DNA of 64,000 nucleotides from Clostridium bovifaecis (lineage in GTDB: Bacteria; Bacillota; Clostridia; Clostridiales; Clostridiaceae), in assembly GCA_009738435.1 (NCBI GenBank), contig CP046522.1, forward strand, positions 465,249-529,248, in the 5' to 3' direction. Numbering within the stretch: position 1 is the first letter of the stretch; the number at the start of each line of letters is the position of its first letter. The notes below the pieces were generated by a model. The model worked only from the letters and a program-made list of their open reading frames with translations, had not been told where the DNA came from and did not search any database. Shown here one piece after another: positions 50,378 through 60,207 of this stretch. The position numbers and the translations under genes are program-made.

Positions 50378-51553
50378 ATGAGAAGATTATTTACTTCAGA
50401 GTCAGTTACAGAAGGACATCCAGATAAGATGTGTGACCAAATTTCTGATGCTATATTAGATGCGATTTTAGAGAAAGATCCTTATGGAAGAGTAGCTTGT
50501 GAGACAGCGGTTACTACCGGGATGGTTATGGTTATGGGAGAAATATCAACAAGCTGCTATGTTGATATTCCAAAACTTGTAAGGGAAGTGGTTACAGACA
50601 TTGGATATACAAGAGCTAAATACGGGTTTGATGCAGAGACTTGTGCTGTATTAACTTCAATAGATGAACAGTCAGTAGATATAGCTATGGGTGTAAATGA
50701 AGCTTTAGAATCAAGACAAGGACAAAAAGATGATACAGAAGCTGTAGGTGCTGGAGATCAAGGAATTATGTTTGGATTTGCATCTAATGAAACTCCAGAA
50801 TATATGCCTCTTCCAATAAGTATGGCACATAAGCTCGCTAGAAGATTAACAGAGGTTAGAAAGAATGGTACATTACCATACTTAAGACCGGATGGGAAAA
50901 CTCAGGTTACAGTAGAGTATGAAGATGATAAGCCAGTTAGAATAGATGCGATAGTTGTATCTACACAGCATGATCCAGAAGTTACTCAAGAGCAAATACA
51001 CAAGGATATTATGGAACATATTATAAAGCCTGTAATTCCTAATGAATGGTTAGACGATAACACGCATTATTATATAAATCCAACAGGAAGATTTGTAATT
51101 GGAGGACCTCACGGAGATACAGGACTTACAGGAAGAAAAATTATAGTTGACACATATGGCGGATATGGAAGACATGGCGGCGGAGCTTTCTCAGGAAAGG
51201 ATCCAACAAAGGTTGATAGATCAGCAGCATATGCAGCTAGATGGGTTGCAAAGAATTTAGTTGCAGCAGGAGTTGCAGATAAGTTAGAGATAGGTTTAGC
51301 TTATGCAATAGGTGTTGCTCATCCAGTATCACTTTTAGTTAACACTTTTGGAACAGGTAAAATTGAAGACGATAAAATAGTAGAAATAGTGAATAAAGTG
51401 TTTGATTTAAGACCTGGTGCTATAATCAAAGATTTAGAACTAAGAAGACCGTTATACAGACAAACAGCAGCTTATGGACACTTTGGAAGAACTGATGTGG
51501 AGCTTCCATGGGAACATCTAAGCAAGGTTGAGGAAATTAAAAAGTATATATAG
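50378..51553 (+). CDS. metK: S-adenosylmethionine synthetase
   Basis: It makes SAM from methionine and [35 protein letters not shown] and [20 protein letters not shown] are the family signatures. At 391 residues it is full length. GAAGGGAG precedes the ATG. Expression is controlled by the SAM-I riboswitch in its leader, giving product feedback. It is closed by a strong terminator, so it is monocistronic. Confidence 0.99.
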   Translation: MRRLFTSESVTEGHPDKMCDQISDAILDAILEKDPYGRVACETAVTTGMVMVMGEISTSCYVDIPKLVREVVTDIGYTRAKYGFDAETCAVLTSIDEQSVDIAMGVNEALESRQGQKDDTEAVGAGDQGIMFGFASNETPEYMPLPISMAHKLARRLTEVRKNGTLPYLRPDGKTQVTVEYEDDKPVRIDAIVVSTQHDPEVTQEQIHKDIMEHIIKPVIPNEWLDDNTHYYINPTGRFVIGGPHGDTGLTGRKIIVDTYGGYGRHGGGAFSGKDPTKVDRSAAYAARWVAKNLVAAGVADKLEIGLAYAIGVAHPVSLLVNTFGTGKIEDDKIVEIVNKVFDLRPGAIIKDLELRRPLYRQTAAYGHFGRTDVELPWEHLSKVEEIKKYI

Positions 51554-51583
51554 TAATTTGAAAAATAACATTCATTTAAAATA

Positions 51584-51632
51584 TAAACAATAAAAAGCTA
51601 ATGCTGCAGTAGGCATTGGCTTTTTATTGTTT
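51584..51632 (+). terminator. Terminator after metK
   Basis: AAACAATAAAAAGC...GC pairs with the inverse ending TTTTTATTGTTT, around CTGCAG. Confidence 0.9.
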
Positions 51633-51741
51633 ATTCACATAAATTTGTGGAGAAAATAATAAATATGTTAGAATGGTTGAGAGAAGCAGAAGTTATATTC
51701 TATAATTAGCTTATGAAAATGAAAGTTTTAGGGGAGATTTT

Positions 51742-53991
51742 ATGACTGAAATACAAGGAAGGGTAGAAGACATAGTATTTAAAAATGAAGATAATGGCTA
51801 TGTTGTAGCTCATATAAAAGACAGAAGACAAAAAATTACCATAACTGGATGTATGCCTTTTATAACAGAAGGACAAAATTTAAAAGTACAAGGAGAATGG
51901 TTTAAACATCCTCATTTTGGACAACAATTTAAGGTTACTTCTTGTGAGGAAGTAGTACCAAATTCTCTAGAGGGAATAGAAAAATACTTATCTTCTGGTG
52001 TTATTTCTGGTATAGGGCCTGTGACAGCCAAGAAAATTGTAGAGCATTTTGGAGATAAAACCCTAGAAGTATTAGATGAAAATATTGAAAGACTAAAAGA
52101 AATAGAGGGAATAGGAAGTAAGAAGGTAGAAACTATTTCAAAATCTTATTCTAAACAGAGAGAAATAAGGAATATAATGATATTTCTTCAGGCCTATGGG
52201 GTTACTGTAAAACAGTGTGTAAAAATTCATAAAAAATACGGAGCTAATTCTATTAAAATAGTAAAAGAAAATCCATATACTCTTACAGATGACATATCGG
52301 GAATTGGATTTAAAACAGCGGATAAAATAGCAAGAAGCCTAGGCATAGAGAGTAATTCTCCCTTTAGAATTCAATGTGGAATAAGGTATATAGTAAATCA
52401 ATTTTGCGGCATGGGAAATACATATATGCCTCTAGAAAAACTATTGAAGGAATCAGAGGAGATACTTGGAGTATCAGAGGATGAGATAATAAACAATATA
52501 CAAGAATCTATGTTGAATGGAAAGTTAAGAGTAGAGACAATAAATAGTAAAGAGGCTGTCTTTACAATGCCATATTATTATTGTGAGCTATCTGTCACAA
52601 GTAAAATTTTGACTCTAACCACTAGTAGTTATGATGATATTAAAATAGATATAGAGAGTGAAATTAAAAAATTCGAAAAGGATAATAATATCAAATTTGC
52701 TTCTACCCAAATAGAAGCTATAAAAGGGGCTTTCGGAAATGGAATAGAAATAATAACAGGTGGGCCGGGTACGGGAAAAACCACAATAATAAAATGTATA
52801 ACAGAAGTATTTGAGAATGCATCTATGACTGTATTTATGGCAGCTCCCACAGGAAGAGCAGCAAAAAGAATGAGTGAAGCAACAGGAAGAGAGTCTAAGA
52901 CCATTCATAGATTATTAGAGATGGGTTTCAGTGATGAGGAAGATATGGATTTTTTGAGAAGCGAAGAATCCCCTCTTCAATGTGATGTGTTAATAATTGA
53001 TGAAGCCTCTATGATTGATATTTTGCTTATGAACAATCTTCTAAAAGCTATACCTATGGGAACAAGACTCATAATAGTGGGAGATGCGGATCAACTTCCA
53101 TCAGTGGGGCCAGGGAATGTATTAAGAGACTTGATTGAAAGCAAATGCGTGAAGGTTGTAAGGTTAAAAGATATATTTAGACAGGCAGAGGAAAGTATGA
53201 TTGTAGTTAATGCTCACAAGATAAACAACGGGGAAATGCCTATATTAAATAAAAAGAATAAGGATTTTTATTTTTTAAATTGTGAAGAACAAGAGAAGAT
53301 ATTAGATACTTTAGTAGAACTTATGAACGAAAGATTGCCAAAGTTCAACAAAAACTGGAATAATATTAGGGATATACAAATACTTTCTCCAATGAGAAGA
53401 GGACTTTTAGGAATAGAAGGATTAAATAAAAAGCTTCAAGAGATACTAAATCCAAAGGATAAAAGTAAAGGTGAAAAAGAATTTAAGGAAATCACTTTTA
53501 GGCTTGGGGACAAGGTGATGCAAACGAAAAATAACTATAATTTAAAATGGATTCGAGTAGATGGTGATGGAGAACCAGAGGGGTTAGGAGTCTTTAACGG
53601 AGATATAGGATATATATGGGAAGTTGATGAAGAGAAAATAGCTGTAGTTTTTGATGAGGAAAGAAAAGTTATCTATGATAATATGTATCTAGATGAACTG
53701 GAGCTTGCATATGCAATGACAGTGCATAAAAGTCAAGGCAGCGAGTTTCCAGTAGTCATTATGCCTATGTTTATGGGCCCTCCTCTTCTTATGAATAGAA
53801 ATCTATTTTATACAGGTATAACAAGAGCCAAGCAAATGGTAGTATTGGTAGGATTTCCAAAGGCTGTTAACTTTATGATTAATAATAACAAAAGTTTTGA
53901 TAGGTATTCTGCATTAAAATGGAGGATATTGAATATACTAGAAGGTGATATTGTTAATCATGAGGATTTATTTCAAGGGGATGAGGAATAG
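51742..53991 (+). CDS. recD2: ATP-dependent RecD2-type DNA helicase
   Basis: This 749-residue SF1B helicase acts 5' to 3' without RecBC and is linked to repair and replication fork maintenance. An N-terminal OB-like region (EIQGRVEDIVFKNEDNGYVV) is followed by helix-hairpin-helix repeats (SGIGPVTAKKIVEHFG, EGIGSKKVE). Walker A is GGPGTGKTT (residues 340-348), motif II DEASMID, motif III VGDADQLPSVGPGNVL. The C-terminal motif YAMTVHKSQGSEF is intact. It lies two bases before the ComFA-like gene, suggesting co-transcription. Confidence 0.96.
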   Translation: MTEIQGRVEDIVFKNEDNGYVVAHIKDRRQKITITGCMPFITEGQNLKVQGEWFKHPHFGQQFKVTSCEEVVPNSLEGIEKYLSSGVISGIGPVTAKKIVEHFGDKTLEVLDENIERLKEIEGIGSKKVETISKSYSKQREIRNIMIFLQAYGVTVKQCVKIHKKYGANSIKIVKENPYTLTDDISGIGFKTADKIARSLGIESNSPFRIQCGIRYIVNQFCGMGNTYMPLEKLLKESEEILGVSEDEIINNIQESMLNGKLRVETINSKEAVFTMPYYYCELSVTSKILTLTTSSYDDIKIDIESEIKKFEKDNNIKFASTQIEAIKGAFGNGIEIITGGPGTGKTTIIKCITEVFENASMTVFMAAPTGRAAKRMSEATGRESKTIHRLLEMGFSDEEDMDFLRSEESPLQCDVLIIDEASMIDILLMNNLLKAIPMGTRLIIVGDADQLPSVGPGNVLRDLIESKCVKVVRLKDIFRQAEESMIVVNAHKINNGEMPILNKKNKDFYFLNCEEQEKILDTLVELMNERLPKFNKNWNNIRDIQILSPMRRGLLGIEGLNKKLQEILNPKDKSKGEKEFKEITFRLGDKVMQTKNNYNLKWIRVDGDGEPEGLGVFNGDIGYIWEVDEEKIAVVFDEERKVIYDNMYLDELELAYAMTVHKSQGSEFPVVIMPMFMGPPLLMNRNLFYTGITRAKQMVVLVGFPKAVNFMINNNKSFDRYSALKWRILNILEGDIVNHEDLFQGDEE

Positions 53992-53993
53992 AT

Positions 53994-55016
53994 ATGTACT
54001 CAAAAAATATAAATCCTAGTAGTATAGAAAAAAGATTAAGGAGAGAAATAGCTGAGTGGGCTTTAGGGAAAGAAAAGTTCTTAAACATAACCTCTCCGCC
54101 TTATAACTTAGTACAAATTTTCTCAGATGTTATACTAAGGAATATAAATTCTCATAGAAAAGTTTTATATATCACAAATGAAGATAGCAGCAATGTTCAT
54201 ATTATAAATCATATGAAGAAAGAATACGATTTTAAAGGATATACTTATTATAAAGAAAACAGTCAGTATGAGAACAGTCCTTTTATTATTTCAAAGCACA
54301 ATACGCTCCATGATATTAAAGATAAGTTTGACTTAGTAATTTACGATGATATAAAGAGCTTTTCCTTTCATACAAAACAAGAGGTTGCTGAGGCATCAAT
54401 TAATATGTGTAGGAAGGATGGAAAGATAATCAGCTATTCAATAGAAAAGATATTTGACCACAGTAGGGAGATAATTTTGCCTGTAAGAGGAAATTGTTCC
54501 CCTTTAGTAGAACCTAAATTTATATCAACGAGGATAGACATTAATAAGGATATACCTTATGTAGCTTACGAGTATATAGAATGGTCTATAAATTCAGACC
54601 GTAAGGTTATTGTATATGTTCCAGATGCAACTAAGGTACAAAATGTACATGAATACTTATCCAAATATTGCAGCAAGTTTAGTAGAGGAACTCTTCCGTT
54701 TATTAAGAATAAAAGTGAAAAGAGAGTACTATATAATTTTGTAAAAATGAAGAAGGGTATAGTAATCACAGATCATTTTAATGATGTTCACTTTGATTTA
54801 AGGAATATAAATGTCATGGTATTTTTTGCAGATAACAAGTATTTTGACTATAAAAAGTTAGTATATCTTTGTGGGAAGGTAGGGAGAAATGAAAGTAACC
54901 ATAATGGTGAGGTTGTATTTTTAGGTAATTATGAAACTGAAGATATGGATAAGGCTAAAAGTATAACTAGACATTTCAATAAAGAAGCATGGGATATGAA
55001 TTTATTAAGAATCTAA
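53994..55016 (+). CDS. ComFA-like helicase relative, ATPase motifs degenerate
   Basis: This 340-residue protein sits exactly where comFA lies, directly before comFC. ComFA is the DNA-uptake translocase. Traces of the helicase fold remain: FDLVIYDDI at the DEAD position, VIVYVPDATKVQNVHEYL at motif IV, and VYLCGKVGRNESNHNGEVVF, like the motif VI of ComFA (GRVGRxxxxxNG). The P-loop site instead reads NITSPPYNLVQI, without the GxGKT, and the N-terminal zinc-Cys cluster is missing. It probably does not hydrolyse ATP. The family assignment rests on context and motif VI; an independent function is possible. Confidence 0.6.
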   Translation: MYSKNINPSSIEKRLRREIAEWALGKEKFLNITSPPYNLVQIFSDVILRNINSHRKVLYITNEDSSNVHIINHMKKEYDFKGYTYYKENSQYENSPFIISKHNTLHDIKDKFDLVIYDDIKSFSFHTKQEVAEASINMCRKDGKIISYSIEKIFDHSREIILPVRGNCSPLVEPKFISTRIDINKDIPYVAYEYIEWSINSDRKVIVYVPDATKVQNVHEYLSKYCSKFSRGTLPFIKNKSEKRVLYNFVKMKKGIVITDHFNDVHFDLRNINVMVFFADNKYFDYKKLVYLCGKVGRNESNHNGEVVFLGNYETEDMDKAKSITRHFNKEAWDMNLLRI

Positions 55017-55669
55017 AGTATTTAACCAGCTGCTTTTTAGATTTAATATATAATTCGGGAGAAGAGTGCATAGCATGTGGAGAATATGCGAATAGTAAAA
55101 GCTTATTATGTGAAAGATGTAATTCATCAATAAAGCTATGCAATAAATCTTTTGAAATTACAATTCACGGGCATAGTATGAGCTGTTATAGTTCTTTTTA
55201 TTATTCGGGACTGGGGAAAGAATTAATAGGAAGATTAAAATATAAAAGCGATTTTAGAGCTGGAGATGCGTTGGTAGAATATATGCTGTATACAATTAAA
55301 TTTAACGATGTGAAATTTGATACAGTTACCTATGTTCCGTGCAGCAAAGCAACTATGAAAAAAAGGGGATACAACCAAAGCCAGTATTTAGCTAAAAAAA
55401 TTGGACATAATACTAATACTAAAGTACTCACATTATTAAAAAAGATTAAGCACACTAAGGATCAAATAGGATTAAGTGGAGAGGAAAGGTGGGAGAATCT
55501 GCAGGGGGCTTTTTTGGCCATAAATGAAAATGAGATAAAAAATAAAAAGATATTATTAGTAGATGATGTTATAACTACGGGGGCTACAGCTTTTTATTGC
55601 TCAAGGCTTATGATGGAAAAAGGAGCTGTGAGCGTATGTATACTGACAGGAGCAAAGAGTAGTATATAA
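54989..55669 (+). CDS. comFC: ComF family phosphoribosyltransferase-like protein
   Basis: The start overlaps the preceding gene by 28 bases, so translation is likely coupled. The N-terminus has a four-Cys zinc finger (CIACGEYANSKSLLCERC). The PRTase core follows with VTYVPCSKATMKKRGYNQSQ and the PRPP loop KILLVDDVITTGAT. 226 residues. ComFC is required for transformation in naturally competent Gram-positives, but the family is wide-spread in non-competent species; competence here cannot be concluded. Confidence 0.92.
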   Translation: MGYEFIKNLKYLTSCFLDLIYNSGEECIACGEYANSKSLLCERCNSSIKLCNKSFEITIHGHSMSCYSSFYYSGLGKELIGRLKYKSDFRAGDALVEYMLYTIKFNDVKFDTVTYVPCSKATMKKRGYNQSQYLAKKIGHNTNTKVLTLLKKIKHTKDQIGLSGEERWENLQGAFLAINENEIKNKKILLVDDVITTGATAFYCSRLMMEKGAVSVCILTGAKSSI

Positions 55670-55983
55670 GTAGAATCCGTAAGTTTTACCAAAGGTTTTA
55701 TCTTAACTGAAGCTTAGGAATTATCGTATAGTAGATAAATACCCCTAAATTCTATTATATCACAAAAACAATAAATTATCTCTATTAGAGTGAATGGGTA
55801 AAAAGGAAGTAAAAAGAGTAAAAAGGGTTATGAGCAATTTAAATTGATTTAATTTTCTGCAAATTACTTTTGTTATGTTTGTTATAAGTGAAAATAAGTA
55901 ATACAATATAAGAAAATAAGTAATATTAATTAACAAATCTTCATAAGACATAATAGAATATATACAAGGAAGGGGCTGACTTT
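55670..55983. other. Intergenic region before hpf
   Basis: AT-rich gap of 314 bases. It contains a direct repeat GAAAATAAGTAAT (55890 and 55912, start to start 22 bases) before the hpf start, and a run of GTAAAAAG words near 55798-55830. No open frame or terminator hairpin is evident. Confidence 0.5.
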
Positions 55984-56520
55984 ATGAACATAACAGTAAG
56001 CGGCAAAAATATTGCTATAACAGATGGGTTGAGGGAGGCAGTAGAAAGAAAATTATCCAAACTAGAAAAGTATTTTAGTCCCAGTGTAGAAGTGGATGCA
56101 ACTCTAAGCGTTCAAAAGAATAGACAAATAGTTGAAGTTACAATACCATTTAATGGAGTTATACTAAGGGCAGAAGAAGTGAATGAAGATATGTATGCAG
56201 CTATAGATATAGTATTAGAGAAACTAGAAAGACAAATAAAAAAGCAAAAAACTAAATTGGAAAAAAGAAAGTATGGAGATGCTTTAAAGTTCCAATTCAT
56301 ACCTGAATATATTCCCGTTGATGATGAGGATGATATAGAGTCTAAGATAGTAAGAACAAAAAAATTTGCAGTAAAACCAATGAGTGAAGAAGAAGCTGTC
56401 CTTCAGATGGAGCTTTTAGGACATAATTTCTTTGTATATAAAAGTGCAGATACAAACGAGGTTAATGTGTTATATAAGAGAAAAGATGGACAATATGGAT
56501 TAATAGAACCAGAATTTTAA
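55984..56520 (+). CDS. hpf: Ribosome hibernation promoting factor, long form
   Basis: It dimerises 70S ribosomes into 100S particles in stationary phase. The N-terminal S30AE domain (NITVSGKNIAITDGLREAVE onwards) occupies about residues 1-105. A linker leads to the C-terminal dimerisation domain with KPMSEEEAVLQMELLGHNFF and YKRKDGQYGLIEPE. At 178 residues it is the long Firmicutes form. An AAGGAAGGGG site precedes the ATG. Confidence 0.96.
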   Translation: MNITVSGKNIAITDGLREAVERKLSKLEKYFSPSVEVDATLSVQKNRQIVEVTIPFNGVILRAEEVNEDMYAAIDIVLEKLERQIKKQKTKLEKRKYGDALKFQFIPEYIPVDDEDDIESKIVRTKKFAVKPMSEEEAVLQMELLGHNFFVYKSADTNEVNVLYKRKDGQYGLIEPEF

Positions 56521-56523
56521 TAG

Positions 56524-56547
56524 AAAAAGGAGGGAAACCTCCTTTTT
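56524..56547. terminator. Bidirectional terminator after hpf
   Basis: AAAAAGGAGG pairs with CCTCCTTTTT around GAAA. Confidence 0.9.
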
Positions 56548-57307
56548 ATTTATGCATAAATAAAGATAAATTTTTGAAGTTATCTACTACCAAGTCTGAA
56601 TCATAGGGAGATTTTATATAGCTCTCAAAGGTAGTACCATTGTTCAAGACTAAAATAAGTTTGCACCCAGATCTTTGAAATTGAGCATAATCATCTCTTA
56701 ATATGTGAGTAATAACTACACATCGTTTAGGTTGAATGCTTAATTGTTTAAAGACATTATAGCTATTATATATTGTAGGTGCATCAGGAATTAAAATTCT
56801 ATCTTTAAATTGTTCTTTAATATTTTTTATAATGCAGTGAGTTTTACAAGTATTGCAATTTAATGATCTATGAGAGCAAATATTAGAAGAAAAGGATACA
56901 TAAGCCTTAGAATTCGATATTAGATTTAAATCCTCTTCTTGTAATTCCTTTGATGAAATGATTATAAATCTAGGTTCGGTATGATCTATTTGAATTTCTA
57001 AATCAGTAAAGTCACGAGAATCCTTAGATAAACTTATAGAATGTGCAGAAAAGCTTCCGTATATCTCCTTATAATAATTTATGAGAAGATAGTTAGGTGT
57101 CATTACATTGCTATATTTACAAGGAATATCTTTTTGGATTAATTGATTATAAAATTCATGTCTGCTTATATCACAGTTATGAGTAAAGTAATAGCAATCT
57201 TGTACATTAAGTTTTTTTATAAAGTCTAGAGCTTCGGGAGCTGCGCTTCCATTCCCCAATAACAAACTTTCAATATAGAAAATAAAGTATGGCTGTTCAG
57301 GTAACAT
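56546..57307 (-). CDS. HAD-like (NagD-type) protein lacking the catalytic aspartates
   Basis: This 253-residue protein has the outline of a NagD/PNPase sugar phosphatase: FYIESLLLGNGSAAPEALDFIKKL matches the usual DLDGTLxxG..PGAxEFLxxL, and the C-terminal PDAPTIYNSYNVFKQLSIQP matches the KPxxxxxxxALxxLG region. Motif I is IES, not DxD. The motif IV site reads VITHILRDDYAQFQRSG where VGDxxxTDxxxAxxxG is expected. It also has a five-Cys/His cluster CSHRSLNCNTCKTHC. Probably non-catalytic, perhaps metal- or RNA-binding; this is inference. It converges with hpf. Confidence 0.55.
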   Translation of the reverse strand: MLPEQPYFIFYIESLLLGNGSAAPEALDFIKKLNVQDCYYFTHNCDISRHEFYNQLIQKDIPCKYSNVMTPNYLLINYYKEIYGSFSAHSISLSKDSRDFTDLEIQIDHTEPRFIIISSKELQEEDLNLISNSKAYVSFSSNICSHRSLNCNTCKTHCIIKNIKEQFKDRILIPDAPTIYNSYNVFKQLSIQPKRCVVITHILRDDYAQFQRSGCKLILVLNNGTTFESYIKSPYDSDLVVDNFKNLSLFMHK

Positions 57308-57613
57308 AATAAATTTCCTTCCCTATGTAAAGTGGTTAAAAATAGTATACAAAAAAAAAAAACAAATACAAGAAACTACAAAACTACAATTAAATTTAAA
57401 CAACGATATATCTTGGATTATTTACACAGTATAATGTTGAACCCTATTAAATTAGGTGTTATAATCAATAAGTATAGTAAATTATGAAACTTCTCTTCCA
57501 TGTAGTCAGAGGAGAACTAAAAGAATAAGTAAACATACCAAGTTTTAAAGTTGGAACGTTTGCTTGGAAATTTTATATGAATTATAAAATATTGTTAGTG
57601 AGGATGAAGATAA
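57308..57613. other. Divergent intergenic region before secA
   Basis: 306 bases between the HAD-like gene and secA. It holds an A13 run (57351-57363), hairpin repeat copy 3 (57491) and the AGTGAGGATG start region of secA. A TATAAT at 57459 could serve a secA promoter, but I could not pair it with a good -35. Confidence 0.4.
57491..57516 (-). repeat. CCTCTGACTA hairpin, copy 3 (inverted)
   Basis: On the minus strand it reads TTCTCCTCTGACTACATGG followed by AAGAGAA. TTCTCCTCT-type and AGAGAA arms pair around the conserved TGACTA loop. Compare 26135 and 34541. Confidence 0.65.
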
Positions 57614-60118
57614 ATGGGATTATTTGACAAGATATTTGGCACATATAGTGATAGAGAACTAAAAAAGATCATTCCTATGGTTGATAAAATTATATCATAT
57701 GAAGAAACGTTTGAAAAACTAACTGATGAAGAATTGAAGAATAAAACTTTTGAGTTTAAAGAAATGCTTCAAAATGGGAAAACTCTAGAAGATATACTTC
57801 CAGAAGCCTTTGCAGTTGCAAGAGAAGCTTCATGGAGAGTGCTTGGAATGAAGCACTTTAGAGAGCAGCTTATGGGAGGAATAGTGCTTCACCAAGGCAG
57901 AATTGCTGAAATGAAAACAGGAGAAGGTAAGACATTAGTTGCAACTCTTCCAGCGTATTTAAATGCTCTATCAGGAAATGGAGTTCATGTAGTTACTGTA
58001 AATGATTATCTTGCTAAAAGAGATAGAGATCAAATGAGTCAGCTATATGGTTTCTTAGGACTTACTACTGGAGTTATAATCCATGACTTAGATAATGATG
58101 AAAGACGTGAAGCTTATAATTCTGATATAACTTACGGAACAAATAATGAGTTTGGGTTTGATTACTTAAGAGATAACATGGTTGTGTATAAAGAAGAAAG
58201 AGTTCAAAGACAATTAAACTTCTGTATAGTAGACGAAGTTGACTCTATCTTAATTGATGAAGCTAGAACTCCTCTTATAATTTCAGGTGAAGGAGAAAAG
58301 TCTACAGATTTTTATAGAGTAGCAGACTTTTTTGCAAAATCTTTAAAAGAAGAAGATTATACAGTAGATGAAAAAACTAAATCTGTTATTTTAACGGATT
58401 CTGGTGTGGATAAGGCAGAAAAGTTCTTCCATGTAGAAAACTATGCAGATGCAGATAATATGCAGATTCAACACCACGTAGTTCAAGCATTAAAGGCTAA
58501 TTATAATATGAAACGTGACATAGATTACATGGTAAAAGATGATGAAGTTATAATTGTTGATGAATTTACAGGAAGACTTATGGAAGGTAGAAGATATAGT
58601 GACGGTCTTCATCAAGCTATAGAAGCTAAGGAAGGGGTTAAGATTCAAAAGGAGTCAAAGACTCTTGCGACAATAACTTTCCAAAACTACTTTAGAATGT
58701 ATTCTAAGCTTTCAGGTATGACAGGGACAGCTCAAACAGAAGAGGGAGAATTTAGAGAGATCTACGGTCTAGACGTAATAGTTATTCCTACTCATAAACC
58801 TGTAGCAAGAATGGATTCTCCAGATGTAGTATATAAATCCGAAAAGGCTAAATTCAAAGCAATAGTTAATGAAATAGAAGAAACTTATAAAAAAGGCCAG
58901 CCAGCTCTTGTAGGTACTGTAAGCATAGAAAAGTCAGAATTGCTTTCAGATATGCTAAAGAGAAGAGGAATTCCTCACAGAGTTCTTAATGCTAAATATC
59001 ATGAACAAGAAGCTGAAATAATATCTCATGCTGGTGAAAGAGGTAATATAACTATAGCTACGAACATGGCAGGGCGTGGTACGGATATTAAGCTTGGAGA
59101 AGGAGTAGAAGAGCTTGGTGGTCTTAAAGTAATAGGTACTGAAAGACATGAATCAAGACGTATAGATAACCAGTTAAGAGGACGTTCTGGCCGTCAAGGA
59201 GATCCTGGTTTCTCAAGATTTTATGTGTCTTTAGATGATGATTTAATGAGAATATTTGCATCGGAAAGACTTCAAGGAATTGTTGAGAAGTTAGGCTTAA
59301 GCGATGAAGACGCTATAGAGAGCAGGATGGTTTCAAGCGCTATAGAAAATGCTCAGAAGAAAGTTGAAGGAAATAACTTTGACATAAGAAAGAATGTATT
59401 ACAGTACGACGATGTTATGAATCAGCAAAGAGAGGTTATCTACAAACAAAGATCACAGGTTCTACAGGGAGAGTCTTTAAAGGAAGATATTCAAGAAATG
59501 ATAAGAGCCGTTATAGCCGAAACTATTAATGCTCATATGTCAGGAGTAGATGAGAATCTTGAAGAAGATATTGCAAAACTTATTGCTTACCTAGAAGATG
59601 TATTCCTACCAAAGGAAACTGTAACTGTAGATGAACTCAAGGTGATGTCAGATGAAGAAATAAAAGAAAAACTTACAGCTATTGCAGAAGAAGTATATGC
59701 TGAAAAAGAAGAAGCTATTGGTTCAGAGCAGATGAGAGAGATAGAAAGAGTTATTCTTTTAAGAGTTGTTGATAGTAAGTGGATGGACCATATTGATAAT
59801 ATGGATCATTTAAGACAAGGTATGGGACTTAGAGCATACAGACAACAAGACCCTGTTCAAGCATATCAATTTGAAGGCAGCGAAATGTTTGAGGAGATGA
59901 TTAGCAGTATAAAGGTTGATACTGTAAAATATTTATTCCATGTTCAAATTGAAAAAGCTCCTGAAAGAGAAAGAGTTGCTAAAGAGACTTCAACAAATAT
60001 GAGTGGAGACGATTCGCTTAAAAAGGAGCCAGTAAAGAGAAAAGAGGATAAGGTTGGAAGAAATGATCCTTGTCCATGTGGAAGCGGAAAAAAATACAAA
60101 AATTGCTGCGGAAAATAA
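57614..60118 (+). CDS. secA: Preprotein translocase ATPase SecA
   Basis: SecA drives protein export through Sec[23 protein letters not shown] contains Walker A (near residue 105) and [19 protein letters not shown] is Walker B. The preprotein cross-linking domain and [15 protein letters not shown] follow. [16 protein letters not shown] and [11 protein letters not shown] are helicase motifs. The C-terminal zinc/SecB-type tail is [20 protein letters not shown]. 834 residues. It is followed by prfB, as in most Firmicutes. Confidence 0.99.
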   Translation: MGLFDKIFGTYSDRELKKIIPMVDKIISYEETFEKLTDEELKNKTFEFKEMLQNGKTLEDILPEAFAVAREASWRVLGMKHFREQLMGGIVLHQGRIAEMKTGEGKTLVATLPAYLNALSGNGVHVVTVNDYLAKRDRDQMSQLYGFLGLTTGVIIHDLDNDERREAYNSDITYGTNNEFGFDYLRDNMVVYKEERVQRQLNFCIVDEVDSILIDEARTPLIISGEGEKSTDFYRVADFFAKSLKEEDYTVDEKTKSVILTDSGVDKAEKFFHVENYADADNMQIQHHVVQALKANYNMKRDIDYMVKDDEVIIVDEFTGRLMEGRRYSDGLHQAIEAKEGVKIQKESKTLATITFQNYFRMYSKLSGMTGTAQTEEGEFREIYGLDVIVIPTHKPVARMDSPDVVYKSEKAKFKAIVNEIEETYKKGQPALVGTVSIEKSELLSDMLKRRGIPHRVLNAKYHEQEAEIISHAGERGNITIATNMAGRGTDIKLGEGVEELGGLKVIGTERHESRRIDNQLRGRSGRQGDPGFSRFYVSLDDDLMRIFASERLQGIVEKLGLSDEDAIESRMVSSAIENAQKKVEGNNFDIRKNVLQYDDVMNQQREVIYKQRSQVLQGESLKEDIQEMIRAVIAETINAHMSGVDENLEEDIAKLIAYLEDVFLPKETVTVDELKVMSDEEIKEKLTAIAEEVYAEKEEAIGSEQMREIERVILLRVVDSKWMDHIDNMDHLRQGMGLRAYRQQDPVQAYQFEGSEMFEEMISSIKVDTVKYLFHVQIEKAPERERVAKETSTNMSGDDSLKKEPVKRKEDKVGRNDPCPCGSGKKYKNCCGK

Positions 60119-60125
60119 TCTGATT

Positions 60126-60152
60126 AAAAAATCCAGCTTCGCTGGGTTTTTT
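60126..60152 (+). terminator. Terminator after secA
   Basis: AAAAAATCCAGC pairs with GCTGGGTTTTTT around TTC. Confidence 0.9.
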
Positions 60153-60207
60153 AATTAAGCAGATATCCCCAATTACTAATACAAAAAATTTAAGAAAGGG
60201 TGATTTT

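Noticed and set aside
52615..52908. Minus-strand frames inside recD2
   Set aside because: Two overlapping frames in different phases with no start signals; shadows of recD2.
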